64,000 nt of DNA, taken from contig NC_063257.1 of assembly GCF_019578655.1 (NCBI RefSeq), positions 21,266,001 to 21,330,000 on the forward strand, given 5' to 3'. Positions within the stretch are counted from its first letter, which is position 1. Every line of letters starts with the position of its first letter. Below are positions 44,272-55,940 of the stretch, piece after piece. The notes under the pieces are model-generated. The model worked only from the letters and a program-made list of their open reading frames with translations. It made no database searches and was not told where the DNA came from. The DNA comes from Ricinus communis (lineage: Eukaryota; Streptophyta; Magnoliopsida; Malpighiales; Euphorbiaceae). Position numbers and translations under genes: made by a program.

Positions 44272-45472
44272 TCATTTAGCTGGACTCGACATGGATCTTT
44301 CTTGCAGATACATAATCATGTTAACCCACTGCTCAATCTCCAACGAGTTTCCATGATACACTTTGAGCCTATGTCCATTGACCTTGAAATCACCCTTTTC
44401 AGGATGATGAAGCTCGACTATGCCATATAGGAAAACTTGCTTAACCACAAATGGCCCCGACCATTGACTCTTGAGCTTTCTTAGAAACAAACGAAGACGT
44501 GAATTATATAGCAATACTCTATCTCTAATCTGAAACTCCTTGGAACCTTTGAGCCTCTGATCATGCCACTTCTTTATTTTAGCCTTGTAAATTGAAGAGT
44601 TTTCATACGCCTATTGACGCCACTCCTCCAATAAACTCAGCTGCCACTGTCTCTCCTTGCCTGCAGAATCAACATCAACATTGCAAGGTTTAAGGGCCCA
44701 AAGAGCCCTATGTTCTAGTTCAATAGTTAAATAACAAGACTTCCCATACAGAAGCCTATAGGGCGTAAAACCTATAGAAGTCCTATATGCAGTCCTAAAT
44801 GCCCATAATGCATCATCTAGTTTCAAAGCCCAATCCTTCTACTTACACCTACAGTTCTCTCTAAAATGCATTTTAAACCCCTATTAGTAACCTCAACTTG
44901 CCCACTAGTCTTTGGGTGATAGGGAGTAGAGAACTGATGCATTACACCATAGCGTCTGAGTGCCTTCTCCAATTGAGCATTGTATAAATGTGTTCCCCTG
45001 TCACTAATTAACGCTCTAGGTGTGCCAAACCTAGCAAATAATCTCTTAAGGAACCTATAAAGAACTCTAGCATCATCAATAGGTAAGGCCTATGCCTCAA
45101 GCCACTTGGAGAAACACTCAACAGCCACAAGGATATACTTATTGCCATTTGAAGAAGGGAAGTGTCCCATGAAGTCAATACCCCAAACATCAAATATCTC
45201 AACCGTCTGCATACTAGTTTGGGGCATTTCATCACGAGCAGAGATGTTACCTGAGCGCCGACAAGCGTTGCAAACCTGAACAAATATCCTAGCATCCTGG
45301 AAGATAGTTGGCCAATAAAAGCCTGCATCCAACACCTTCCTAGCAATATGGTTCGCCGCTTAATGGCCTCCTGCGGGTCCTTCATGATAGTGCCTCAAAA
45401 TTTAGAGACTTTTTTCGCCATAAACACATCGGTGAATGACCTAGTCTGCACACACTCGATATAGGGGTCTTC
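44272..45472 (-). pseudogene. Element C integrase
   Basis: Minus-strand pieces in shifting frames: zinc-binding region with [20 protein letters not shown] and [18 protein letters not shown] (about 45350-45230); core with [20 protein letters not shown] (first Asp, about 45190); LISDRGTH (second Asp, about 45000); and a readable GQVEVTNRG trace (catalytic Glu, about 44900-44870). Then follow LDDALWAFRTAYRTSIGFTP (44826 on) and the C-terminal GPF module RLFLRKLKSQWSGPFVVKQV (about 44495), ending at 44272. All three catalytic residues are readable, but stops and frameshifts break the chain. Confidence 0.8.
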
Positions 45473-46184
45473 CTAAATGTAGTATTTCAAATCAACAAAG
45501 AATTTCTTCTTTCGCTGATAAGTCATACCCTTTGGTAAGACCTTAGCTACAAGGTTGTTAGCATAATCAGAAAACCAAGGAGAATCAGAATATACCTTTA
45601 ATGAATATAAGTGCTCTTCTGGAAATCGATCATCTATCGTGCTCTCATCAAGTGCTTCCAAGCTCGGATTCTCCAGTCTGGATAAGTAATCCGCTGCCAA
45701 ATTTTCTGCGCCCTTCTTATCCCTGATCTCAATGTCGAACTCTTGCAACAATAAAATCCATCTAATCAATCTCGGCTTAGCATCATGCTTATTAAACAAA
45801 TACCTTAAAGCTGAATGGTCAGTAAAGACGATGGTCTTTGATAAGACGAGGTATGATCTAAATTTATCGAAGGCATAAACAACAACCAACAACTCCTTCT
45901 TTGTAGTAGTGTAATGCTCATGGGCTCCTGTCAAAGTCTTGCTATCATAGTAAATGGGTTGGAACTTCTTATCAAACCTCTGTCCAAGTAGAGCTCCAAC
46001 TGCATAGTCACTAGCATCGCACATTAGTTTAAAGGGCAGTCCCCAATTAGGCGAAGCAATGATAGGGGCTGTGGTCAATAGTTTCTTCAATAGCTCAAAA
46101 GAAGATAAACATGCATCATCAAAAATGAAAGGTGCATCCTTAACTAGTAATTGAATAAGAGGCCTAGCAATCTTAGAGAAACTT
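45473..46184 (-). pseudogene. Element C RNase H
   Basis: A 205-codon open piece (46090-45473) with [20 protein letters not shown] (first Asp), [20 protein letters not shown] (catalytic Glu), [20 protein letters not shown] (second Asp) and [20 protein letters not shown] (final Asp; Tyr where most relatives have His). It ends in a segment leading to the integrase. The 90 bases before it contain the connection to RT, with a frame break near 46185. Confidence 0.85.
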
Positions 46185-47700
46185 CTAATAAACCTTTTGT
46201 AGAACCCATAAGAAACTCCTAACAGCCCTAACAGAACTAAGGGGTAGCAGCTTACATATTTTTTCTATTTTAGCTCTATCAACCTCTATCAATGCATGTG
46301 AAATCTTATGCCCTAGAACAATTCCCTCTCTCACTATAAAATGACACCTTTCCCAATTCAGCACCAAGTTAGTCTTAATGCACCTAGCTAACATGCGTTC
46401 TAGATTTGCCAAACAGTGAGAAAAGGAATTACCAAAAATAGAAAAGTCATTCGTAAATACCTCCATCGACTCCTCAATCATATCATCAAAAATGGCCATC
46501 ATACACCGCTGAAACGTAGTTGGCGCATTGCATAGACCAAAAGGCATCCGTCTATAAGCAAAAGTCCTGTAGGGGCAGGTGAAAGTCGTCTTCTCTTGGT
46601 CTTCAGGTGCAATTGGAATTTGAAAATATCCTGAAAAACCACCAAGGAAACAATAAAACGAATGTCCTACCAATCTTTCTAACATCTGATCAATGAAAGG
46701 AAGAGGGAAGTGATCCTTCTGAATTGCATCATTAAGCCTTCTGTAATCAATGCAAACTCGGAATCCTGTAAATGTCCGTGTGGGTATCAGCTCATCCTTC
46801 TCATCGTGAATTACTGTCATGCCTAATTTCTTCAGCACAACTTGCATAGGGCTCACCCAAGAACTGTCAGAAATAGGATAAATCAAACCTGCATCAAGGA
46901 GCTTAATTACCTCCTTTTTCACTACTTCCTTCATGTTCTGGTTAAGCCACCTCTGCGGCTGAACTATTGGTCTATAGCTATCCTCCATAAGAATCTTGTG
47001 AGAACAGAAACTAGGGTTGATCTCGGGAATATCAACAATCTTGTAGGCAAAGGCCTTCTTATACCTCTTGAGAGAGTCTAAAGTCTTTGCTCGCTCCTCA
47101 GGTGTCAAATCTGCTGCAATAATCACAGGCAACTTTTCTTCCTCATGCAAGAATCCATAGCTCAAGTGCTTAGGTAACTCCTTCAATTCTAAAGCTGGGG
47201 GGTCCTCGAAAGAATTCTTTACCTTTTGCACTCCTGACCTGTCAAGAGAAAGAAATGGGTCAGTAGAACAGTTAGGCTCAGTAGCCAACAAACTAGCGAG
47301 CTGCTCCAACACTTGCTCATTAGACAGCTCCTCCTCATCTCCTTGCAATGCTACCTGCGAAAGATCATCAAGCAATATTTCTTGTAAATGAGACTCGACC
47401 ACATCATCCAGAATATCAATAGAAAACACAGCATCATCATGGTCTAAAGAATGTCTCATAGTAGTAGCTAACTCGAAGGTAATGGTCTCATCATCTAACC
47501 TAAGCTGAAGCTTTCCATCACAAACATCTATAACAGCCCTAGATGTTGCAAGAAAAGGTCTACCTGGGATCAAAGGCACAGTACTTTCACCTTTCATGTC
47601 CATAACTACAAAATTAATAGGAAAAATAAACTAGTCTACCTTAACAAGCACATCTTCAATAATATCCCTAGGAACCTTAACAGTCCTATCAACTAACTGA
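46185..47700 (-). pseudogene. Element C protease end and reverse transcriptase
   Basis: The open frame from 47603 to 46185 has 472 codons, the longest in the window. It begins at the end of the protease (LIPGRPFLATSRAVIDVCDG), passes the spacer (LSNEQVLEQLASLLATEPN, ELKELPKHLSYGFLHEEEKL) and the RT fingers (DAGLIYPISDSSWVSPMQVV, VCIDYRRLNDAIQKDHFPLP), then the palm and thumb. Two catalytic sites are changed: the first Asp motif reads CFLGGFSGYFQ, with Gly for Asp, and the FxDD motif reads VFTNDFSIFG, with Asn for the first Asp. The protein would be catalytically dead even though the frame is open. It is interrupted upstream by the solo LTR at 47709. Confidence 0.9.
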
Positions 47701-47708
47701 ATGCTCAT

Positions 47709-49185
47709 TGATGTGCGTAGAATACACACATCTAAATAGGGTTTTTAAGGCAGAATTTATGTACATTTGGATGTGAATTGGTCCCAACATTCACCCTATG
47801 CGTTTGTTTGTGTGCTTTAGGTCCAAAAGAAGTTAAAGAGTGAAAAAGGAGAGAATTAGAGTAGAATTGGATGTCAAAGTTGCCGAAACAAGTCGAGTTC
47901 ACACATCTCTAATCTGAACATGGCCATGTTACTTTTAACATTGGCCGTGTTCCCAACACGGGCACCAAAACGGGTCATGTTGGGTGCATTCACATCAAAT
48001 AAAAAGAAGCGTAAAGGAGCACGACCACAGAGAGTAACACGGGTATTAGCACGGCACCGTGTTCCAAACACGCCCATTAACACAAGCCATGTTCCCAACA
48101 CGGGCATCAACACGGCCATGTTCGTGATGACATGACGAATTAATTAAAAGAAACAGCAAGAGGAAAGAAAAGAACGGGGGGAGAACGTCCTAAACCCTAA
48201 TTTTTCTCTTTCTAAGGGTTTTCTGAGCTGGAATCAAAGAAAAAGGAGACTTGGACCAAGATTTCAATTGGATTCCCTTCAAAGATTGAAGATTGGGCGA
48301 TGTTCGTTGATTGGTTTCAATTTGAGTAAGAGGAACAAGAATCGATTCAATTCGAGCAAGAAGAATTGGGGCTGTTTACTCTCATCCAAGGGTGTAATCG
48401 GGTTTCTCTACCTTTACTCATTGTTGTAATTGAATTCTTATAGGTTTTGATAATGAACATGTTTAGCTAGATTGATTAAATCCATTGGGATTTCTTTCCT
48501 ATGTTGGCTTAATGTTATATTGTTGGATTGTTTGAGTTAGTTTTGTATTCTTCTTGCTTTCAATATTAATAAGATAATGCATTATTCATGAGACATTGTG
48601 AATTGTGGTGTTTAGATTGCTTTATGTGATTAAGAAGTCCATTTGGCAATTGGAATTTTGAATAGCAAGAACTGGTTAATAATCACTTAGAGATAAGGAT
48701 AATTAACTAGCCGGATTAAGAATTAACAAAGCTTAATAGAGGTGGATTAAAGCTTAATGCTAATTTAAGAATCAATCGTTAGGAAGAGATTCTAACTTTA
48801 GGTTATTAAGTTTAGGAATTCGGTTATCTCGAGAGAGAAACCGAATTCAGTTAAGAATTCGTCCATGGGTAGCATAATTGGAGTCATCAATCCTTTATCT
48901 TTTGTTTGATTGCCAACTAGTTTAGGTTCCCTTTGGGTTTGCTTTCTTGTCTGGGTTATTTCATTTATCCATTTACTCTTGCATCTCCCTTAGAACTTAG
49001 CTTGTAGCTATTAGTTAGTTTAGAAATTATTCATTATTCATTTTAGGTTAATATAACAAAGAACAAAGGAGTAACTCTAGGCTTTCACTTTCTCGAGAAA
49101 AACGACCTTAATACTCGCCATTAGTGCTAGACTGTATCGATAGGTACACTGCCTTAGATTTTAGCTGCATAGATAGCAACCATCA
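47709..49185 (+). mobile_element. Solo LTR of family B (type 1) in element C
   Basis: 1,477 bp, TGATGTGCGTAGAATACACA to AGCAACCATCA, flanked by CTCAT on both sides (47704-47708 and 49186-49190). It is inserted in the protease coding region of element C, and the C protease trace continues on both sides. It is the product of LTR-LTR recombination, with no internal sequence left. Confidence 0.95.
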
Positions 49186-49190
49186 CTCAT

Positions 49191-51181
49191 CCTAGTGGGC
49201 TTAGGTTCACTCAAATCTAACTTATCAAACAAACTAGTGGGCATTAAATTAATACTAGCTCCTAAATCAGCTAATGCACCACTAATAGGCAAATCGCTAA
49301 TAATGTAGGGAACAATAAAACTCCCTAGATCTCTCCTTTTGAGTGGCAGCTTGTTCTGAAGAATAGCTGAACACTCCTCATTCAAAGTCACTAATCCCAA
49401 ATCCTCCAGCTTCCTTTTGTTACTCAAAATTTCCTTTTAAGAACTTGGCATACTTCGACATCCGCGAAATAGCTTCAATAAAAGGTAGGTTAATACGCAG
49501 TTGTTTAAACAAGTCAAGAAACTTACCAAACTGCTTATCAATGTTCTCTTGCTTAAGTCGAGCAAGGTAGGGGATTGGTGGCTTGTACTCTCTCATAGGG
49601 CTCTTCTGCCTGTCTTCCACCTTCTCAGCTTCTATCGCCTCAAGCTCTAGCTCCTTCCTAGCTGGCTTATCCTGCATGGAAACATCATCATCATTAGCTA
49701 ATGGTAAAGAGCTAGATAATTGCTTACCTGATCGCAAGGTGATAGCCTTGCAATGCTCCCTCGGGTTTGACTCTGTAGTGCTGGGGAGCAATCCTTGTTG
49801 CCTCTCAGACAGCACCTTAGAAATCTACCTAATCTGACTCTCCAAGTTTTGAATGGATGCCTACTAATTTCTAAAAGCACTGTCAGTCTGCTGGAACCTC
49901 GTCTCAGTTGACGTGACAAACTTCATCATTAGCTCCTTCAAGTTAGATTTCTTCTCAGCTGGTGAAGGAAGCTGTGATGGTCCAGCCTGTTGCTGCTACT
50001 GTGGTGGCTGCTGATGCAGTCTCTGAAAGCCTAGTGGACCTTAGGCGTTGTTTTTTCTCCAATCAAAGTTTGGATGATTACGCCAACCGCGGTTGTATGC
50101 ATTATCGTATGGGTTGTTCTGTTGTCTAGGTGCATTACCCATGTAGTCTACCTGTTCAAGATCAGCAGAAAAAATAGAAGATGAAGAATTAGAAGTCGAA
50201 GCAAACATACTTCCCGCATTACAGTTTGCACCGTAGTGCGGGCCACTGCAAAACTCGCAGCTTATCTGGGTTGCATGAACCGGCATTTGAAGCTGGTCTA
50301 ACTTCTTAGTCAGAAGCTCCACTTGAGCTGCCAAGGCTGCTGTGGAGTGTAGCTGGTTAACTACTCCCTACTTGACTGGCCTACTCCTAGAGGATTGCCA
50401 CTGGTAGTTATTCATGGCCATATCCTCTATTAGATTTTATGCCTGCTCCGACGTCTTAATGTTCAAGGCCCCACCTACTACAGCGTCTACCGTATGCCTA
50501 GTAACAAGGTTCAAATTGCTGTAGAAGGTCTGGACCTGCATCCATACTAATAGTCCGTGGTGCGGGCAACACTAGAGTAAATCTTTGTACCTCTTCCAAG
50601 CATCGTACATGCTCTCGTCATCGAATTGCACAAAAGAAGATATATCATTTCTCAATTTAGCAGTTTTAGCAGGAGGAAAGTACTTATATAAAAAAATTTC
50701 AGCCAACGATCTCCATGTCATAATAATGTTGGTTGGGAGCGACTGCAACCATCTTTTTGCTCAGTTCCTCGGAGAAAAAGGAAATAGCCTCAACCGAATG
50801 GCATCATCAGTTGTTCCATTTATCTTAAAGGTGTCGCATCTCTGGTTGGCGCTGGGTCTCGCCGCTACTAGCCCCCAAATTGTACATTATTTTGGACCAT
50901 ATGTATCACGTTTGACTCTATTTGAAGTTGTTGGCCACCACAGGTGGTCACAATATACTCATCTGTGTCCCCTCAAGAGAAGGTCTAGCAAACTCGCATA
51001 TTGTCTTGGCTTCATCCGCGGCCCGGTTGTTGTCTCCCATCCCTGCTGGTCTATTCATAGGGGCTTCAAACTCTATCCGCACCTCCTCTTCTTCTTGCAT
51101 ATGCTTCCTCAACAAATGGAGGGATCGCTCTGGTTCAACAAGAGGGTCTACAGGAGTAGGATTAAAGCTCCTGGTCATTAA
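49191..51181 (-). pseudogene. Element C gag and protease start
   Basis: The start ATG at 51181 opens MTRSFNPTPVDPLVEPERSL. After a frame break near 50945, the capsid motif is readable (DTFKINGTTDDAIRLRLFPF, about 50840), then KTAKLRNDISSFVQFDDESM. The nucleocapsid has an intact CX2CX4HX4C knuckle, CEFCSGPHYGANC (about 50255-50217), and NNPYDNAYNRGWRNHPNFDW. The C-terminal part has NPREHCKAITLRSGKQLSSS and FLDLFKQLRINLPFIEAISR. The protease active site ALADLGASINLMPTSLFDKL lies at about 49280-49220, just before the solo LTR. It is broken by several stops and indels. Confidence 0.85.
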
Positions 51182-51319
51182 CGACCTGAAATGGAAAGAC
51201 AGCAACCAAAGAACACAGGAATTAATATAATAATAAGGAAAATATATAGAAAAAATGAAAAGACAAAAAAATGGCTAGATTAACACAAACACAAATTCAC
51301 TCTAGTTCACACAAAAGAG

Positions 51320-51337
51320 TCCCCGGCAATGGCGCCA
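51320..51337 (-). other. Element C primer-binding site
   Basis: On the minus strand TGGCGCCATTGCCGGGGA, 17 of 18 identical to the tRNA-Asp complement; the one change is G to A at a CpG. A 6-base spacer precedes it. Confidence 0.9.
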
Positions 51338-51343
51338 AAAACT

Positions 51344-52795
51344 TGATAAGCTATTTGTGTAGCTACAATCTAAGGCAGTGAACCTATCGATTCAGACTAG
51401 CACTAACGGTGAGTATCAAGGTTATATTCTCAAGCAAGGGTGATCCTAGAACTACTACAACGTTTTATGACATTTAACCCTAACAAAATCAATGAAGTTG
51501 TTATTCTATGATTAAATGTAAGCAAGTGATTAACTAATTGTCAAACAGACTGAAAGGATTTTGTGAAACAATCAAAGGAAAAAGCAAACCTAAGAGGACC
51601 TAAACTAGTTGGATTTTAGTGAAGATAGAGATTATATTGATTACCAGTTGCAATTACCCGTGGATGAATTCTTAACTGAACTCAGTTTCCCTCTCGAGAT
51701 AACTGAATTCCTAAACCTAAGAACCTAAAATTGGAATCTTTTCCTAATGATCGATTACTAAATTAGCATTAAGCTTTAATCCGCCTCTATTAAGCTTTGT
51801 TAATTCTTAATCCGGCTAGTTAATTACCCTTATATCTAAGTGATCATTAATCAATTCTTGCTATTCAAATTTCCAATTACTAAATGAATTTTTCAATTAC
51901 ATAAAGCAATCTAAACACCACAACTCACAATGTCTCATGAATAATGTGATTTTTCATTAATAATGAAAGCAAGAATAGAGAAGCATTGATAATCAAAGTC
52001 TCATAAACATTAAAAACAATCCAACAACATAGAAACCCCAATGGGTTTAACAAATTTAGTTACTCATACTAATAAGCAACACAGAGTAAAGAACAAATTC
52101 AGAAAATTAAATTGAAAACATGTACACCCTTCTTCTTCAAGTTGGATGAAAAACCCTAAATTCCTAATTCCGAATGATGAACCCTAAATTGCCTCTTGAA
52201 TGCCTCCAAATCTACTCTTGATCTTCAATTTGATTTTAAAACCAATGTAATCCTTCCTTCAATAGATGAAATAGTCTCCTAAAGTTGCATATTAAAGTTT
52301 GGAAAAGATGGGTTATGCATGTATGTGTAAAATCAAGTCAGAAAATCGAATCCTAACTCAATAAATCGCATTTGCCTATATAAATTTCTCAGCACGGCCG
52401 TGATCAAGACCGTATTGATCAGCATGGGCGGAGTCCAGGCCATGCTGGACCTCCGTGTCCCATAAATTAAGGCTTCTTCCTGGCCGTGCCCTCGCCGATG
52501 CTGACCACCACGAGCTGTGGTGGCTTCAGAAACCGTGCCAAAATGACACTCTTGAGGGTCAAGTGTTGATGGTTCAGCATGGCCAGAGTCCAGGTTGTGC
52601 TCAACCTTAGTCCTTGCTCAATTTTGATGGATTCTGTCCGTGAATGCATGCAGATTTCGACATCGATAATTCCATCGATAATGACCTGAAACATGAAAGG
52701 AACCAAAACACAGGTGATTCTGGCATAAAACAATGTAACTATGCACAAAAGTGTAACTAATTGGGCATATAACATGTATAAAATAATGCACATCA
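51344..52795 (-). repeat. Element C 5' LTR
   Basis: 1,452 bp, same family as 22258-23724 and 11185-12660. On the + strand it runs from TGATAAGCTATTTGTGTAGC to AATGCACATCA. It carries the CAGCACGG-type motif block at about 52390-52600. Confidence 0.92.
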
Positions 52796-52800
52796 GAAAT

Positions 52801-54270
52801 CAACAGGCCTGCATACAGAAATCGGAGAATCAGATAGGCCAGATTTCTAAGATGTTGGTTGAGAGGTAGACAGGGACTCTACCTAGCAATACAGAGTCCA
52901 ACCCAAGAGAGCATGTGAACGTAATCACGTTGCAGTCAGGTAAGTATATTCCTGGTTCTTCTCCTATTTCTAATAATGATATTGATGCGCAGGTAGATTT
53001 AAGTAGGAAAGTTGAAGCTACTAAGACGAAGGAACCAGAAAAGGAAGAGGCAAAGGAGATTCTACTGAGGGAATACCGGCTCAAAATTTTGTACCCTGCT
53101 AGGTTTAAGCAGGCACAAGCCAAGCAATAGTTTGGCAAATTTCTGAATATATTTAAACAACTGCACATAAACTTACCTTTTGTTGAAGTTATTTCGTAGA
53201 TGCATAGGTATGCGAAGTTCTTAAATGAGATTCTTAGCAACAAAATGAATTTTGAGGACTTGGCATGCGTGATATTAAATGAGGAATGTTCGGCAATTTT
53301 CTAAAACAAGTTAACGGAAAAGCGACATGATCCAGGGAGTTTTACTATTCCTTGTGTAATAGGTAACTTAACTATTAATGATGCTTTAGCTGATTTAGGA
53401 GCTAGCAGTAATGTAATATTGTACAGGTTGTTTGCAAGGTTGGGGCTGGAAGAGACTAAACCCACTAGGATGAGCATACAATTAGCTGATAGGTCTGTTA
53501 AGTATCCTAGGGGTATTGTAGAGAATGTGCTTGTAAAAGTAAATAAATTTATATTTCCTGTTGATTTTATGATTTTAGACATGGATGGTGAAAGTAGCGT
53601 ATACTTGATTCTTGGTAGACCTTTCCTTACAACATCTAGGGTAATTATAGATGTTTGTGATGGAAAGTTAAAACTTAGGCTAGGGGATGAGACTGTCACA
53701 TTTGACTTGCATAATTCTATAAGACAGTCTTTAGATCATGATGATGTTGTGTATTTTATTAATATATTTGATGATGCTATTGAGACACAGTTGCATGAAG
53801 TATTAGTTGAAAACCCTCTATAAGTTACTTTGCCAAGAGGAGATAAGCATGAGCAGTCAAATGAGGAAGTATTGGAGCAGCTTGAGTTCCTGTTAGCAAA
53901 CGGGCCAAGCAACAATACTGCTAAGTTTATTGTGATTGATAGGGTAGGTGTGCAAAAATTGAGGCCATCACTTTAGGAACCACCAGTCCTCGAGTTAAAA
54001 GAGCTCCCACAACATCTCAACTATGCATATCTGGATGAGGATAACAAGTTGCCTGTCATTCTAGCTACTGACTTGGCATTTGAGCTAAAGGAGATGACAA
54101 TGCTCACTCTAAGGCAATACCAAAAAGCATTTTCTTAGAGGATTGCTGACATTCCAAGGATTAACTGCACTTATTGCTCATCCAGGATTCTTATGGACGA
54201 CATCAATAACCTGGCGATTGGACCGCAGCACAAGTTAAAGCCTCACATGCAGAGAGTGGTTAACGAGTCC
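52801..54270 (+). pseudogene. Element A gag end, protease and pre-RT remnant
   Basis: It continues the gag frame from 22257 (QIGQISKMLVER, then NPREHVNVITLQSGKYIPGS). A PR-upstream domain follows (FGKFLNIFKQLHINLPFVEV), then the protease with DALADLGASSNVILYRLFAR (53380) and MSIQLADRSVKYPRGIVENV, LILGRPFLTTSRVIIDVCDG (53605). The frame from 53419 to 53823 is open for 134 codons. Next come SNEEVLEQLEFLLANGPSNN and LELKELPQHLNYAYLDEDNK. The trace stops at KPHMQRVVNES (54270), where RT should begin, and joins directly to post-integrase sequence. Confidence 0.8.
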
Positions 54271-55940
54271 AACTAAATGACTCGGGAGAAAAAGAAGCGC
54301 TTTTGGGAGGCACCCCAACTTTTATTTTGTGTTTTTTACACTTTGATCTTTGGTTTTGGAACATTTTCTTAGTTTTAGTTTTAATATTTTATTTAATTTT
54401 CATTTTCAATTTCTGTTATTTCTATATTTTCCAATTTTAGCTCATGTAGAGGACGCACCGATTTTTACTCCATCAGCCTCGGCAGATGATTAGGGTAGTC
54501 TCCACTAGATGCGTTTATTTACTTCATTTTTCATACATGTTATGTACTTGGATTTTATTGCTTCAGCTTCTCTTACTTGTACATCCCATGCGAGGTATCC
54601 ACTTCGTTTTACATTGAGGACAATGTGTTCTTCAAGTGTGGGGTGGGTAAAACGTATGTTCTTTTCTCTTTCTTGTGACTTTTGGATGTGTCTGAAATTG
54701 CTATCGCTAATGATGTATAGTGTTAGGATGTTAGGATACTATATTTTTATACACTTGAGTTATGCTATTTTTAAGCTAATTGACGATTTGATGTATAGAA
54801 TTGTGGTTACTTTTCTTTGTTGTTAATTGTCCTTGAAAAATAATTAATGATGTTTAATACATCAACTCTGCCGGGTTAAACCGGTTTTATTTAATTGTTT
54901 CTTGAGTTGTCAAATTTTAACTTAGATGTTGATTATGTCATATGCATGTGTTTCTTAAGTGATGACTCAATTAATGATGTTGAGAACCAATAGCAACTAA
55001 TGCCACACTTCAAATGTGAGATTTTGAGACATTTTGAGCATTCATTATACATATGCTGTTTATATTTCTTGTTTGAGTGTGCATTGTACTTAGCTTTGCT
55101 TCTAGAACTTGATATGTAATGCTTGTTGAGGTTACATGAATTTTTGAATACCATGAGATGATTTGGGTAACTTAGGATTCACCACATTTGGCCAAAAGCC
55201 TACCCTTTGTGTTTCCATTAGTCAGCCATGTTTGAGCTTTTACCCTTTTCTTCATTTTACACCATTTCACACTTTACATCTTAGCCTTTTCATTTTATCT
55301 TTCTTTAACCTTTATGCTGGAATTTTTGTGATTCGCTCTTTCTTATTTGGGATTAAAATGCCATCTGCTATGTTGGTGAATTCAATAAATCCTTTTGATA
55401 TTTTAGATGCTCCCTTCAATCCAAACTATATTTTTGCTCTTTACTTATTTAGTTGTATGCAGCAGTTCTCTTACAAGCTGCTATTTAGTTTTTGTTAAAA
55501 AAAAGGACAAAATTGTTTATTTCTTATTCTCTTTATTGGATTGATAGTATTTTCGAGCATTATTCTAAAAATTGAGGATTTAGTGAACATGTTTTGTATT
55601 TTTGGGCATTTAATCCTTTGAGCATACATTGTTGTTTATTGCAAGAATTTCCAGCATTTTCACACTTTTTTCCCAAATCTCCATACCTTTACCTTAGCCC
55701 CATTACAACCTTGGTAAAGACCTTTTGATTTTGGTATTCATTTATTGCAGTAGCGGAGATAGTATTTATGAGCAAGCTTATGATAAGCGGGTTTTATGCA
55801 TTTGCTTTGAAGGATTTGTTTCTCACCTATACACATTTTGAGTGACTTGAGTGATCCTTGTGAGGCATTGGTTCTCGATGTCTGTTATTGAGTTGAGTGT
55901 TAATTGCTTGAGGATAAGCAAAAGCTTAAGTGGGGTGATT
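54271..55940 (+). other. Element A 3' non-coding region and PPT
   Basis: Starts with CCAACTAAATGACTCGGGAG, the sequence that follows integrase elsewhere, so RT, RNase H and integrase were deleted. It keeps a short tail of the env-position gene (EDAPIFTPSASADD, ending near 54493), a PPT-like motif TTCAAGTGTGGGGTGGGT (54631-54648) with its hairpin, a CCGGGTTAAACCGG palindrome near 54872, the hairpin TTGCTTGAGGATAAGCAA (55904-55921) and the PPT just before 55941. No gene. Confidence 0.7.

Larger units (their letters stand above)
22258..52795 (-). mobile_element. Element C: full-length Athila-type retrotransposon with nested insertions
   Basis: The LTRs at 51344-52795 (5') and 22258-23724 (3') are flanked by the duplication GAAAT (52796-52800 and 22253-22257). 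Without the nested solo LTR and the E1/E2 composite, the element is about 13.1 kb. On the minus strand it carries PBS, gag, protease, RT, RNase H, integrase, a CACGG-rich spacer, an Athila ORF1/env-position gene, a 3' non-coding region and a PPT. Its RT catalytic residues are mutated and several frames are broken, so it is dead, but it is the only copy here with the complete gene order. Confidence 0.92.

Noticed and set aside
50585..51181. 198-codon open frame on the + strand in element C gag
   Set aside because: The minus strand carries clear gag motifs at the same place; the + frame has none.
52467..52803. Open frames on the minus strand in the element C 5' LTR
   Set aside because: They fall in LTR sequence; similar frames in other copies of this LTR are disrupted.
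55163..55498. 111-codon hydrophobic frame in the element A 3' region
   Set aside because: T-rich non-coding sequence of the element; no conserved motif and not open in the equivalent region of element C.
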